Source of the DNA: Segatella baroniae B14
GTDB lineage: Bacteria; Bacteroidota; Bacteroidia; Bacteroidales; Bacteroidaceae
Reading direction: 5' to 3'
DNA: 64,000 bases
Assembly (NCBI RefSeq): GCF_022024235.1
Contig: NZ_CP091799.1
Location: forward strand, 2,235,001 to 2,299,000
Position 1 is the stretch's first letter, and each line of letters opens with the position of its first letter. The translations under genes were made by a program, and so were the position numbers. Positions 9,479 to 16,971 of this stretch are shown here, piece after piece. The notes under the pieces are model-generated. The model did no database searches and was not told the DNA's origin. It saw only the letters and a list, made by a program, of their open reading frames with translations.

Positions 9479-11233
9479 ATGTATATAGAAAATATTAATA
9501 GCCCAAAAGATTTAAAGGGCTTGACAATTGATCAGCTTAATGTTTTGGCAGACGAAGTGCGTGAAGGTGTGCTCAATCGTGTAAGTGAGCATGGTGGTCA
9601 TGTCGGTCCTAACTTGGGTTTTACTGAGGCTACTGTAGCTCTTCACTATGTATTCAATGCGCCAGAAGATAAGATCGTTTTTGATATTTCTCATCAAAGT
9701 TATCCGCATAAGATGTTGACTGGCCGTAAGGAAGGTTTCCTTGATGTTGCAAAGATGGATGGCATATCTGGTTATTCTTCTCCATTGGAGAATCCTGAAT
9801 ATGATAATTTTGAAGTTGGTCATACATCAACCTCTGTTGCTTTGGCTTCTGGTCTGATGAAAGGTCGTGATGTTTTGGGTGGTCACGAAAATGTTATTGC
9901 TGTTATCGGTGATGGTTCTCTTTCTGGTGGTGAGGCTTTTGAAGGCCTTGATACTGTTGGTGAAATAGGTACTAATGCGATTATTATCTTCAATGATAAT
10001 GAAATGAGTATCTCTGAGAATCATGGTGGTATTTATCGCAATCTACAGGAACTCCGTGAAACCAATGGACAGGCCGCTAATAACTTATTTAAAGCTTTCG
10101 GCTTAGATTATATCTATGTTGAAGAGGGTAACAATGTTGGTAAACTTGTTGAGGCTTTCCAAAAAGTTAAGGATATTGATCATCCAATCGTTGTTCATAT
10201 TCATACAGAGAAGGGACATGGTTATGCGCCTGCTGTAGAGAATAAAGAAGGTTGGCACTATCATATGCCGTTTAATCGTGAAGATGGTAGCTTGAAAAAT
10301 CCTGGTAATGGGGAAAATATGACTGCTCTTTTGGGTCAGTGGATGGCAGAACAGTTGAAGAAAGATCCAAAGATGGTTTGTATTGCAGCTGGTACCGCTC
10401 CTGCCTTCTATTTTGATAAGGAAAGACGTGAGGAAGCTGGAAAACAGTTTATTGATGTAGGTATTGCGGAAGAGGAAGGTGTAGCTATCGCTTCTGCTAT
10501 GGCTAAGCGTGGTGCTCATCCTGTATTCTCGACTTTTGCTACATTCTTGCAGCGTACATACGACCAGCTTTCTCAGGATTTAGCCGTAAATGGTAATCCT
10601 GCTGTTATCAATGTATTGGGTTCATCTATCTATGGTATGAACGATTTTACCCATATCTGTTTCTTTGATATCCCTATGTTGAGTCATATTCCTAATTTGG
10701 TATATTTGGCTCCTACTACATATGAGGAACTTATTGCTATGGAAACATGGGCAATTCAGCAAGAGCAGTATTCTGTTGCTATCCGTGTGCCAGCGTATGG
10801 TTGTGCTCATAGCTTAGAAGAGGTTGATACTGATTATTTTCAGTTAAATAAGTATAAGGTTGCTCATCGTGGTGAGAAAGTAGCAGTGATTGCAGTTGGT
10901 GATTTCTATCAAAAGGGTGAGGCTGTGGTAAATGCTTTGGCTAATGATGGTATTGACGCTACACTCATTAATCCTCGTTATCTCTCTGGTGAGGATGAAG
11001 CATTGCTTAATGATTTGAAAAAAGATCACCAGTTAGTAGCAACGATAGAAGATGGTTCTCTTGATGGTGGTTTTGGTGAGCGTATAGCTCGTTTCTATGG
11101 TCCTTCAGATATGAAAGTTATTAACTTCGGTGTAAAGAAACAACTTTATGATCGTTATGATGTGAATGAATTGCTTCGTGAGAATCATTTAACAGAGGAG
11201 CAAATTGTAGCAGACATTAAAGCTATATTGTAA
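9479..11233 (+). CDS. 1-deoxy-D-xylulose-5-phosphate synthase-like thiamine-diphosphate enzyme
   Basis: 584 residues of the DXS/transketolase superfamily. The N-terminal domain has SHQSYPHKMLTGR (71-83) and the diphosphate-binding motif GDGSLSGGEAFEG (144-156) with FNDNEMSIS (171-179). The middle pyrimidine-binding domain carries VGIAEEEGVAIASAMA, and a transketolase C-terminal domain follows. True DXS joins pyruvate and glyceraldehyde-3-phosphate for isoprenoid and thiamine synthesis. This protein is shorter than the usual 620-640 residues and has AEEEG where classical DXS reads AEQHA. It may therefore be a divergent DXS paralogue or another thiamine-dependent transferase. It is a single gene with a long leader and its own terminator (11283-11326). 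Confidence 0.75.
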   Translation: MYIENINSPKDLKGLTIDQLNVLADEVREGVLNRVSEHGGHVGPNLGFTEATVALHYVFNAPEDKIVFDISHQSYPHKMLTGRKEGFLDVAKMDGISGYSSPLENPEYDNFEVGHTSTSVALASGLMKGRDVLGGHENVIAVIGDGSLSGGEAFEGLDTVGEIGTNAIIIFNDNEMSISENHGGIYRNLQELRETNGQAANNLFKAFGLDYIYVEEGNNVGKLVEAFQKVKDIDHPIVVHIHTEKGHGYAPAVENKEGWHYHMPFNREDGSLKNPGNGENMTALLGQWMAEQLKKDPKMVCIAAGTAPAFYFDKERREEAGKQFIDVGIAEEEGVAIASAMAKRGAHPVFSTFATFLQRTYDQLSQDLAVNGNPAVINVLGSSIYGMNDFTHICFFDIPMLSHIPNLVYLAPTTYEELIAMETWAIQQEQYSVAIRVPAYGCAHSLEEVDTDYFQLNKYKVAHRGEKVAVIAVGDFYQKGEAVVNALANDGIDATLINPRYLSGEDEALLNDLKKDHQLVATIEDGSLDGGFGERIARFYGPSDMKVINFGVKKQLYDRYDVNELLRENHLTEEQIVADIKAIL

Positions 11234-11282
11234 CGCTTGTTTTCGTTAAACTAATTTCAACACAAAAACCACATAATAAATG

Positions 11283-11326
11283 AAAAAGTCCGGATGAGAT
11301 TGTGAAATCTTGTACCGGACTTTTTT
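11283..11326 (+). terminator. Intrinsic terminator of the DXS-like gene
   Basis: An 11-bp stem (AAAAAGTCCGG with CCGGACTTTTT) around a 21-nt loop, ending in six T. It lies 49 bp after the stop codon. Confidence 0.85.
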
Positions 11327-11360
11327 CTTGTATAGATAAAGTATATTAGCTTATGCAGAT

Positions 11361-11549
11361 TTAATCTTCGAGCAGAATTTCTGCAGTTTCTTCTGGTGTA
11401 TTAAACGGCATTCCCTCTTCAAGTTCTTCATTAGTGAAGTCGTCTAACAGTTCTTTTGCTCCTTCTGCATCGATACGTGGATTACCCTCTTTGTCTTTGG
11501 CCTGGATCATTGCTTCCAAGATAGCTTGTCTGTATTCTTCTATTTTCAT
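11361..11549 (-). CDS. Small acidic conserved-type protein (62 aa), function unknown
   Basis: A short, acidic, probably helical and cytosolic protein starting MKIEEYRQAILEAM and ending AEILLED; no known domain is recognised. An in-frame ATG 36 bp upstream (11583-11585) is less likely to be used because it overlaps the minus-strand -7 box TATATTTG (11583-11590); transcription from that box would start downstream of it. The gene is divergent from mutY, and the two promoters overlap in a compact 30-bp region. It is convergent with the DXS-like gene and separated from it by that gene's terminator. Confidence 0.6.
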   Translation of the reverse strand: MKIEEYRQAILEAMIQAKDKEGNPRIDAEGAKELLDDFTNEELEEGMPFNTPEETAEILLED

Positions 11550-11578
11550 ATCGTTATAATTTGATAGATTTTTATTCT

Positions 11579-11610
11579 TTTGCAAATATAATAAAAAACT
11601 TGTATCTTTG
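11579..11610 (+). promoter_or_regulatory. mutY promoter, apparently giving a leaderless mRNA
   Basis: TTTG (11579-11582), 20 bp, TATCTTTG (11603-11610). The mutY ATG begins at 11616, only 5 bp past the -7 box, about where transcription should begin. The reverse-strand TATATTTG (11583-11590) inside the spacer serves the divergent small gene. Confidence 0.75.
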
Positions 11611-11615
11611 CACTA

Positions 11616-12617
11616 ATGGATAATACTTTTACCCCAAAACTCCTAGAATGGTATGATGCTCATGGACGTGATTTACCTTGGCGGCATACTCAAAATCCTT
11701 ATGCTATCTGGCTCAGTGAAATTATTTTGCAACAGACCCGGGTCGTACAGGGTATGGATTATTGGCAACGCTTTATGACTATGTGGCCTACTGTAGAGAA
11801 GTTGGCTGAAGCCTCAGAGGATGAAGTATTGCGATTGTGGCAAGGACTTGGATATTATAGTCGTGCGCGTAATTTACATGTAGCTGCAAAGCAGATTGTG
11901 GCATTGGGACATTTCCCGGATACATTAGATGAAATTAAGAAATTAAAAGGAGTAGGCGATTATACCGCTTCTGCAATTGCATCGTTTGCTTTTGGTATTC
12001 CGACAGCTGCTGTCGATGGAAATTTCTATCGCGTATTGGCACGTTATGAGGGAATCGATACCCCAATTAATAGTACTGATGGTAAGAAACTTTTTGCTCA
12101 GTTGGCCCAGAATATAGTTGCATATGACCGTCCGGCAGATTTTAATCAGGCGATGATGGATTTTGGAGCTACACAATGTACACCAAAATCACCTGATTGT
12201 TCCATTTGTCCCTTTGCAGAAGAATGTGTAGCTTATCGCACGGGACAGGTAGATAGACTTCCTGTTAAACTGAAAACGATTAAGATGAAGACGCGTCAAC
12301 TTACCTATATCTATATCCGTTATGAGGGGAAGATTGCTATCCGTCGTCGTCCGGCTGGAGATATCTGGCAGGGATTATGGGAACCGCTTTTAATTGAGAA
12401 TCAGCCTATACCGGTATTTTCAGGTGAAATGACTTTGCTTCGTCAACAAGTAAAGCATGTTTTGAGTCACCGTATACTTTTGGCTGACTTCTATCTCCTG
12501 GAAGCCAAAGATAAGCCTATTTTGTCTGATGAATATATATGGATAAAAGAAGCTGATATTGAGCAGTATGCTTTGCCTAGGCTTATCGAAATATTGATAG
12601 ATAGTTTACCTCGATAA
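11616..12617 (+). CDS. mutY: A/G-specific adenine DNA glycosylase
   Basis: A 333-residue base-excision-repair enzyme that removes adenine mispaired with guanine or 8-oxoguanine. Seen directly: catalytic E35 in SEIILQQTR, the helix-hairpin-helix LKGVGDYTASAI (110-121) with catalytic D134 in AAVDGNFYR, and four cysteines (C188, C195, C198, C204) in C-x6-C-x2-C-x5-C spacing that bind the [4Fe-4S] cluster. The C-terminal NUDIX-like domain contacts 8-oxoguanine. All key residues are present and the length is normal. The start codon sits about 5 bp after the -7 box, so translation probably begins from a leaderless or nearly leaderless message. Confidence 0.95.
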   Translation: MDNTFTPKLLEWYDAHGRDLPWRHTQNPYAIWLSEIILQQTRVVQGMDYWQRFMTMWPTVEKLAEASEDEVLRLWQGLGYYSRARNLHVAAKQIVALGHFPDTLDEIKKLKGVGDYTASAIASFAFGIPTAAVDGNFYRVLARYEGIDTPINSTDGKKLFAQLAQNIVAYDRPADFNQAMMDFGATQCTPKSPDCSICPFAEECVAYRTGQVDRLPVKLKTIKMKTRQLTYIYIRYEGKIAIRRRPAGDIWQGLWEPLLIENQPIPVFSGEMTLLRQQVKHVLSHRILLADFYLLEAKDKPILSDEYIWIKEADIEQYALPRLIEILIDSLPR

Positions 12618-12621
12618 TGAT

Positions 12622-12652
12622 TTTTACAGCCTGTAATGTACAGGCTGTAAAA
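12622..12652. terminator. Perfect 14-bp hairpin after mutY
   Basis: TTTTACAGCCTGTA and its exact reverse complement flank a 3-nt loop, 4 bp after the mutY stop. There is no T-run after the stem on either strand, so it is terminator-like or an mRNA-end structure rather than a textbook intrinsic terminator. Confidence 0.5.
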
Positions 12653-12980
12653 TATAGAGTCAAATAAATAGTCACCTGAAAACGTCATCTGGCTCGAAAT
12701 CTTTAGCTTTTGAATTAACTGTTGGGTATCTTGTTACAACGCTTTACCCTTACTTTCTGAAAAACCATAACCAATGATGGATAAAACCATACATTTAAGC
12801 TGATAAACCCTATGTTTTAATTTGTAAAAGCTATGCTTCTGCCAAGTCTTTTCTATTCTTATTATAAAATGTATAAGAACAATGTATTAAGACCCAAATA
12901 TTATCTTAAAAATGAGTAGATCTTAAAAGAAAACAAAGATAAAATAGGCTTGTGACTTATATAGAAAGAAAAACTGGTAC
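12653..12980. other. Intergenic region without recognised genes
   Basis: AT-rich sequence between the mutY hairpin and the tRNA terminator. A reverse-strand TATCTTTG (12934-12941) resembles a -7 box but has no matching upstream element and no gene to drive. Nothing else is seen. Confidence 0.4.
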
Positions 12981-13016
12981 AAAAAAAAGGAGAAACAATT
13001 AAGTTTCTCCTTTTTT
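12981..13016 (-). terminator. Terminator of tRNA-Leu (bidirectional form)
   Basis: An 8-bp stem GGAGAAAC/GTTTCTCC with a 6-nt loop, flanked by eight A on the left and six T on the right. It lies directly after the 3' end of the minus-strand tRNA, where the transcript ends in eight U. Confidence 0.85.
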
Positions 13017-13017
13017 G

Positions 13018-13099
13018 TACCCAGAGCCGGGATCGAACCGGCATGCCTTGCGGCACTGGTGTTTGAGACCAGCGCGTCTACCAATTCCGCCATCTGGGC
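13018..13099 (-). tRNA. tRNA-Leu (anticodon CAA)
   Basis: The minus strand folds as a class II tRNA: acceptor GCCCAGA/TCTGGGT, anticodon stem CTGGT/ACCAG with loop CTCAAAC (anticodon CAA, reading UUG), a long variable arm TGCCGCAAGGCAT, and the T-arm GGTTCGATCC. The discriminator base is A and CCA is not encoded. The length is 82 nt. Confidence 0.95.
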
Positions 13100-13124
13100 A
13101 TGGCATCTTATTTAAAGACGGGTG

Positions 13125-13154
13125 CAAAGGTAAGCATTATTTTGAACTGGCAAA
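13125..13154 (-). promoter_or_regulatory. Promoter of tRNA-Leu
   Basis: Minus strand: TTTG (13151-13154), 18 bp, TACCTTTG (13125-13132), about 25 bp ahead of the mature tRNA 5' end. Confidence 0.7.
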
Positions 13155-13270
13155 CTTTTTTGCCGAAAAATATTAAAAAAGATGCAATTTCTTGTGTTAT
13201 TTTTGGAAGTGTCAACTAAAAAGGCTAATTTTACCATAGATTAAATACAGCAAAAGTTGATTTTTACATC

Positions 13271-14359
13271 ATGAATAATACGAATAATTTTTGTGTGATT
13301 TTAGCTGGTGGTAAAGGTCGGAGACTATGGCCATGTAGTCGCTCAGAGTATCCTAAGCAATTTATTGATTTTTTCGGAACTGGAAAGACTCAATTACAGC
13401 AAACCTTTGAGCGTATGAGCAAAATTATTGCTCAAGATCACATTTACATTATTACAAATGAGGTTTATGCTTCTTTTGTAAGAGAGCAGCTTCCTTGTTT
13501 GGCATCCAAGCAAATACTTGCAGAACCTATTCAGCGTAATTCAGCTCCGAGTATAGCTTGGGCTACTCATCGTATAGAATTCGATTGTCCGAATGCTAAT
13601 ATTGTTATTGTACCTTCTGATCAGATGATTTTTGATGAAGAGACATTTAAAAAGGATATTTGTGAAGGATTGGATTTTGTTCAACAACGTGAAACTATCC
13701 TTACAATGGGAGTCAAACCTACTCGTCCTGAGCCTGGATACGGTTATATACAGATAGGGGAGTATTCGAATATAGATGCTATTTATGGCGTGAAATCGTT
13801 TACAGAAAAGCCAGATCGGGATTTTGCCCAAATGTTTGTTGATAGCGGTGAATGGTATTGGAATACAGGTATGTTTTTGGGAACGGTGAATGCTATCAAA
13901 AAATGCTTGTTCCAAGAACTACCCATGGTATTCCGTGTATTTGATAAGAATTCTGATTTACATACAATAGAGGCTGAAGAGGTTTTTGTGAAAGAGAAGT
14001 TTTCTTCTTTCCCAAATATATCTATGGACTATGTTGTACTCGAGAAAAGCGATGACGTTTATGTGAAGAAGTGTAGTTTTGGATGGGGAGACCTAGGAAC
14101 CTGGCATGGTGTGTATGAGGCCGAGAAACAGGATGAAGGGGATAATGTGATTATTGACTCTGATGTGATATTTGAAAAATCGCATAATAATATTATTAAG
14201 TTGCCAAAAGGCCGATTGGCTGTCATCAACGGCTTGGATGGTTATATTGTGGCAGAGCATGATAATGTTCTTTTCATCTGTAAAAAGGAAGATTCTTCTG
14301 CATTAGTAAGAAAATATGTAAATGAGGTTCAGCTGAAAAAAGGTGATGCCTTTGTATAA
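13271..14359 (+). CDS. manC: Mannose-1-phosphate guanylyltransferase
   Basis: A 362-residue cytosolic nucleotidyltransferase that makes GDP-mannose from GTP and mannose-1-phosphate, feeding glycoprotein, capsule or GDP-fucose synthesis. The N-terminal signature VILAGGKGRRLWPCSRSEYP (9-28) contains the nucleotide-binding loop and is followed by KQFIDFF. Further family motifs are EKPD (about 179-182), YWNTGMF and FGWGDLGTW. The length fits the short single-domain bacterial form; the isomerase domain of fused ManC/ManA proteins is absent. It appears monocistronic and ends in a strong bidirectional terminator shared with the convergent HIT gene. Confidence 0.9.
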   Translation: MNNTNNFCVILAGGKGRRLWPCSRSEYPKQFIDFFGTGKTQLQQTFERMSKIIAQDHIYIITNEVYASFVREQLPCLASKQILAEPIQRNSAPSIAWATHRIEFDCPNANIVIVPSDQMIFDEETFKKDICEGLDFVQQRETILTMGVKPTRPEPGYGYIQIGEYSNIDAIYGVKSFTEKPDRDFAQMFVDSGEWYWNTGMFLGTVNAIKKCLFQELPMVFRVFDKNSDLHTIEAEEVFVKEKFSSFPNISMDYVVLEKSDDVYVKKCSFGWGDLGTWHGVYEAEKQDEGDNVIIDSDVIFEKSHNNIIKLPKGRLAVINGLDGYIVAEHDNVLFICKKEDSSALVRKYVNEVQLKKGDAFV

Positions 14360-14370
14360 TGTTTATATAT

Positions 14371-14418
14371 AAAAGAAATCCCTTGCTTTCAAATATGTAA
14401 AAGCAAGGGATTTCTTTT
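14371..14418. terminator. Bidirectional terminator between manC and the HIT gene
   Basis: A perfect 18-bp stem (AAAAGAAATCCCTTGCTT and its complement) with a 12-nt loop. The arms supply a T-rich tail on both strands, as expected between convergent genes. Confidence 0.9.
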
Positions 14419-14433
14419 ATATTTTTATAACTC

Positions 14434-14838
14434 TTACTTGAGTTTCTGATATTCAGTGTAGATCTTGTCTGCTATTTCCTTGAATTCTTCCTCTGAGAGC
14501 TTGAGATGTTCTTTACGGAAATCTACGTCAGATTCACTGTTCATTGGGAGCAGATGAATATGAGCATGGTTAACTTCAAGGCCAAGTACAACCTGTGCTA
14601 CTTTTTTACATGGGAATGCTGCTTTGATAGCCTTAGCAACCTTCTTGGCAAATATCTGAAATTCTGCTAAGTCTGCATCTTCCATATCAAAAATGTAGTC
14701 TACTTCCTGACGAGGAATAACCAAAGTATGGCCCTTGGTTAATGGACTAATATCAAGGAAAGCATAAAACTTATCGTTTTCTGCACATTTGTAGCTAGGA
14801 ATTTCTCCAGCTGCGATTTTACTAAAAATTGTACTCAT
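14434..14838 (-). CDS. HIT-family nucleotide hydrolase/transferase
   Basis: A 134-residue cytosolic protein with the histidine-triad motif HAHIHLLP (H91, H93, H95), preceded by GHTLVIPRQEVDYIFDM, typical of the Hint/HinT branch. Family members cleave phosphoramidate or ester bonds on purine nucleotides; the physiological substrate is unknown. It lies 49 bp downstream of greA on the same strand and is probably cotranscribed with it, a pairing common in Bacteroidetes. The start ATG was chosen because MSTIFSKIAAGEIPSYK is the family's standard beginning. Confidence 0.92.
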   Translation of the reverse strand: MSTIFSKIAAGEIPSYKCAENDKFYAFLDISPLTKGHTLVIPRQEVDYIFDMEDADLAEFQIFAKKVAKAIKAAFPCKKVAQVVLGLEVNHAHIHLLPMNSESDVDFRKEHLKLSEEEFKEIADKIYTEYQKLK

Positions 14839-14887
14839 AAGATCTTAGGTTTAGTGGAATTCCTCTTTTACTGAGGGATACGAATGA

Positions 14888-15355
14888 TTATTCGATAGAA
14901 ATTTTGTCAATGCGCAAGTGAATGGTACCACGAGGAATCTTAATTTCTGCGGTATCACCTACTTTCTTATTAAGCAGTCCCTGTGCAATAGGAGTCTTGA
15001 TAGATATTTTGCCAGATTTAAGATCGGCTTCGCTCTCACTAACGATAGTATATTTCATCTTGGCATTGTTACCGAGATTAGTCATTTCTACAGTAGTCAT
15101 AATCTGAACTGCATCTGCACTCAAACGAGACATATCAACAATTTTTGCCTGGCTAATAGTCATCTTAATTTGATTGATTTTAGCCTCAAGATGTGCCTGA
15201 TTTTCCTTAGCAGCATCGTATTCTGAATTCTCACTCAAGTCTCCTTTATCTGCAGCTTCTGCGATAGCGGCTGATGCCTTAGGACGCTCTACTGACTCTA
15301 AGTATTTAAGCTCGGCTACAAGCTTATCGTAGCCTTCTTGTGACATGTAAGCCAT
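14888..15355 (-). CDS. greA: Transcription elongation factor GreA
   Basis: 155 residues, normal length. GreA enters the RNA polymerase secondary channel and stimulates cleavage of backtracked RNA. The N-terminal coiled coil has MSQEGYDKLVAELKYLE and the acidic tip region EAADKGDLSENSEYDAAKE (about 33-51), where the tip acidic residues D37 and E41 are present. The C-terminal FKBP-like domain has the usual SP-less Bacteroidetes form ending in IHLRIDKISIE. It is upstream of the HIT gene. A terminator-like hairpin lies between it and the upstream helicase gene, so greA needs its own promoter within 15356-15397 or readthrough. Confidence 0.95.
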   Translation of the reverse strand: MAYMSQEGYDKLVAELKYLESVERPKASAAIAEAADKGDLSENSEYDAAKENQAHLEAKINQIKMTISQAKIVDMSRLSADAVQIMTTVEMTNLGNNAKMKYTIVSESEADLKSGKISIKTPIAQGLLNKKVGDTAEIKIPRGTIHLRIDKISIE

Positions 15356-15397
15356 AATTTTCTATTTTTATTATATTAGTACTTAATGAGAGATACT

Positions 15398-15438
15398 AAA
15401 AAATTAGAATTCCGACACATGGTCCAGTGTCGGAATTC
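15398..15438 (-). terminator. Terminator of the nuclease-helicase transcript, ahead of greA
   Basis: A 12-bp perfect stem (GAATTCCGACAC/GTGTCGGAATTC) with an 8-nt loop. On the minus strand it is followed by TAATTTTTTAG, giving a six-U tail. Confidence 0.7.
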
Positions 15439-15582
15439 CAATTCTCTAATCCGTCATATTTTATTTTCTGTTGCCAAAGTTAGAAAATGTTTTTTGAATA
15501 ACCAAATTTTTTAAATATTTAAAACAATTAGGTTGATTTAAATCAAGAAAACGTGTCATTAGTACAATTCTTATACCTATTG

Positions 15583-15614
15583 TTTGCGATAACAGCGAGT
15601 TTACTTTATCTTTG
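15583..15614 (+). promoter_or_regulatory. Orphan promoter ahead of a candidate small RNA
   Basis: TTTG (15583-15586), 20 bp, TATCTTTG (15607-15614). No plus-strand gene follows; the next features are an intrinsic terminator and the convergent helicase gene. Confidence 0.6.
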
Positions 15615-15619
15615 CATCG

Positions 15620-15684
15620 TGTTTTTCATAGTATTAGATTTAAGGTTAACAAAAGGTTGGGACTCAGCGGAGCCCCTTTTTTTT
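15620..15684 (+). ncRNA. Candidate short RNA with promoter and intrinsic terminator
   Basis: The transcript expected from the promoter at 15583-15614 would be about 65 nt and end at a hairpin (15659-15675; GGGACTC against GAGCCC with a bulged A and an AGCG loop) followed by eight T (15677-15684). It contains no reading frame of note, and its end lies about 30 bp from the 3' end of the convergent helicase gene. Function unknown; inferred only from signals. Confidence 0.5.
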
Positions 15685-15714
15685 GTCCCCTATGTATTAT
15701 ACTATTCTTCGATT

Positions 15715-16971
15715 TTATTCTATGTTGTAATAACCACCTTTTTCTTTACAATATTCCATAAGTTCTTTAAATAGTTCATTTCCTGTGAGTATGCGAGGAT
15801 TACCAGTCATAATCATTTGCTTGCGTGCTCGGGTGAGAGCTACGTTAAGTTTTCGGTCTATAATTTGATTATCTTCTACGAAACAGTTACTTGTTAGAAA
15901 TTCTAATTGATAGAAATGCTGAATAGTAAATGAGTAGATGATAACGTCACGTTGGCTACCTTGATAGCGTTCTACAGTGTCAATACTGATGTGTTGTAGC
16001 TCTGGTATACCAAGCTTATCTATTTCCTGGCGTATCATAGCAATTTGGTTGCGATAAGGTACAATGATTCCAACTGTTTTGTCGGCATCAAATTGACCTT
16101 CGTAGAAGCGATAGATGCGATGAAGCAGATTTGCTACAATTACAGCTTCGTCAATATTGGCCTTGTCGGACAAGTCTGGACGTACACAGAATTCGGAAGG
16201 TATAAAGAGCATACGATGCTGCTTGAGAATGTCATCTAAGGTATCTTGACTTTTGGCCGTATAGTTCAGTGACTTTTCCAACTGATGTGCACATGGTACG
16301 GGCTGTAGGTTCTCATGAAAGTAGAATTTCTTATTTGGAAATTCTGCAATTTCGGGATGCATGCGTCCGTAGCGTTGTAAGATACCTATAAAGTCTTCTC
16401 GTTCGTTAGTATATTCCCAATGGATGAGTCGCTCAAAAAGACTGTTACGACAGTTGGTGAGTCCAATTTCCAGAAGTGTTGGGTCGGTTACCTCTGCATC
16501 CTGCTCTCGTTGTTGTACCACTGCAGGTAGCTGCTTGTAATCACCAATCAAGATACATTTATTAGTAAGAGTAATCAAACCGATAATATTGGGTTCGAGT
16601 ATTTGAGATGATTCATCTATAATAGACAAATCGAAATGCTTAATATTAAAAATATATGGTCGTGAAGAAATCATGCTTGTTGTACCCACGATGATGCGAG
16701 CTTGCTGTATTTGTTTTTGAAGAGCCTGCATCTTCGGAAATTGTTCGATGGTTTTTTCTAACAAATAGGGTAGGAATCGTTTGTCACAAGAATATGCATT
16801 ACCGATTCGAAGAAAATCGATGTTGTTGTCGACAAGCATCTCGCTGATTTCATCTACGGCACGGTTGGTATACGACATGAGGAGAATGGTTTTTCCACTA
16901 GCCAAAGCTTCTTTTACCATAAATTGTAGGGCACGCGAAGTCTTACCTGTTCCTGGAGGACCCACTAGCAA
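15715..16971 (-). CDS. Superfamily 1 (Dna2/Upf1-like) helicase part of a frameshifted nuclease-helicase
   Basis: 418 residues beginning at the Walker A motif: LVGPPGTGKTSRAL is the very start, followed by the DESSQ Walker B box, GDYKQLPAVV (motif III) and NVALTRARKQ (motif VI). A helicase cannot normally start at Walker A, and no suitable ATG exists; the first possible initiator is a TTG at 16969-16971. The frame immediately upstream encodes the missing N-terminal part but is offset by one base. Inserting one T in the run at 16970-16973 would join them as QAQDYF-LLVGPPGTGKT. It is therefore the C-terminal half of one gene, either disrupted, mis-sequenced, or read by frameshifting. Confidence 0.85.
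   Translation of the reverse strand: MLVGPPGTGKTSRALQFMVKEALASGKTILLMSYTNRAVDEISEMLVDNNIDFLRIGNAYSCDKRFLPYLLEKTIEQFPKMQALQKQIQQARIIVGTTSMISSRPYIFNIKHFDLSIIDESSQILEPNIIGLITLTNKCILIGDYKQLPAVVQQREQDAEVTDPTLLEIGLTNCRNSLFERLIHWEYTNEREDFIGILQRYGRMHPEIAEFPNKKFYFHENLQPVPCAHQLEKSLNYTAKSQDTLDDILKQHRMLFIPSEFCVRPDLSDKANIDEAVIVANLLHRIYRFYEGQFDADKTVGIIVPYRNQIAMIRQEIDKLGIPELQHISIDTVERYQGSQRDVIIYSFTIQHFYQLEFLTSNCFVEDNQIIDRKLNVALTRARKQMIMTGNPRILTGNELFKELMEYCKEKGGYYNIE

Noticed and set aside
15553..15774. Plus-strand 73-codon hydrophobic frame between greA and the helicase gene
   Set aside because: It starts at GTG, contains a full promoter and an intrinsic terminator inside itself, and overlaps the helicase 3' end; the hydrophobicity follows from AT-rich sequence.
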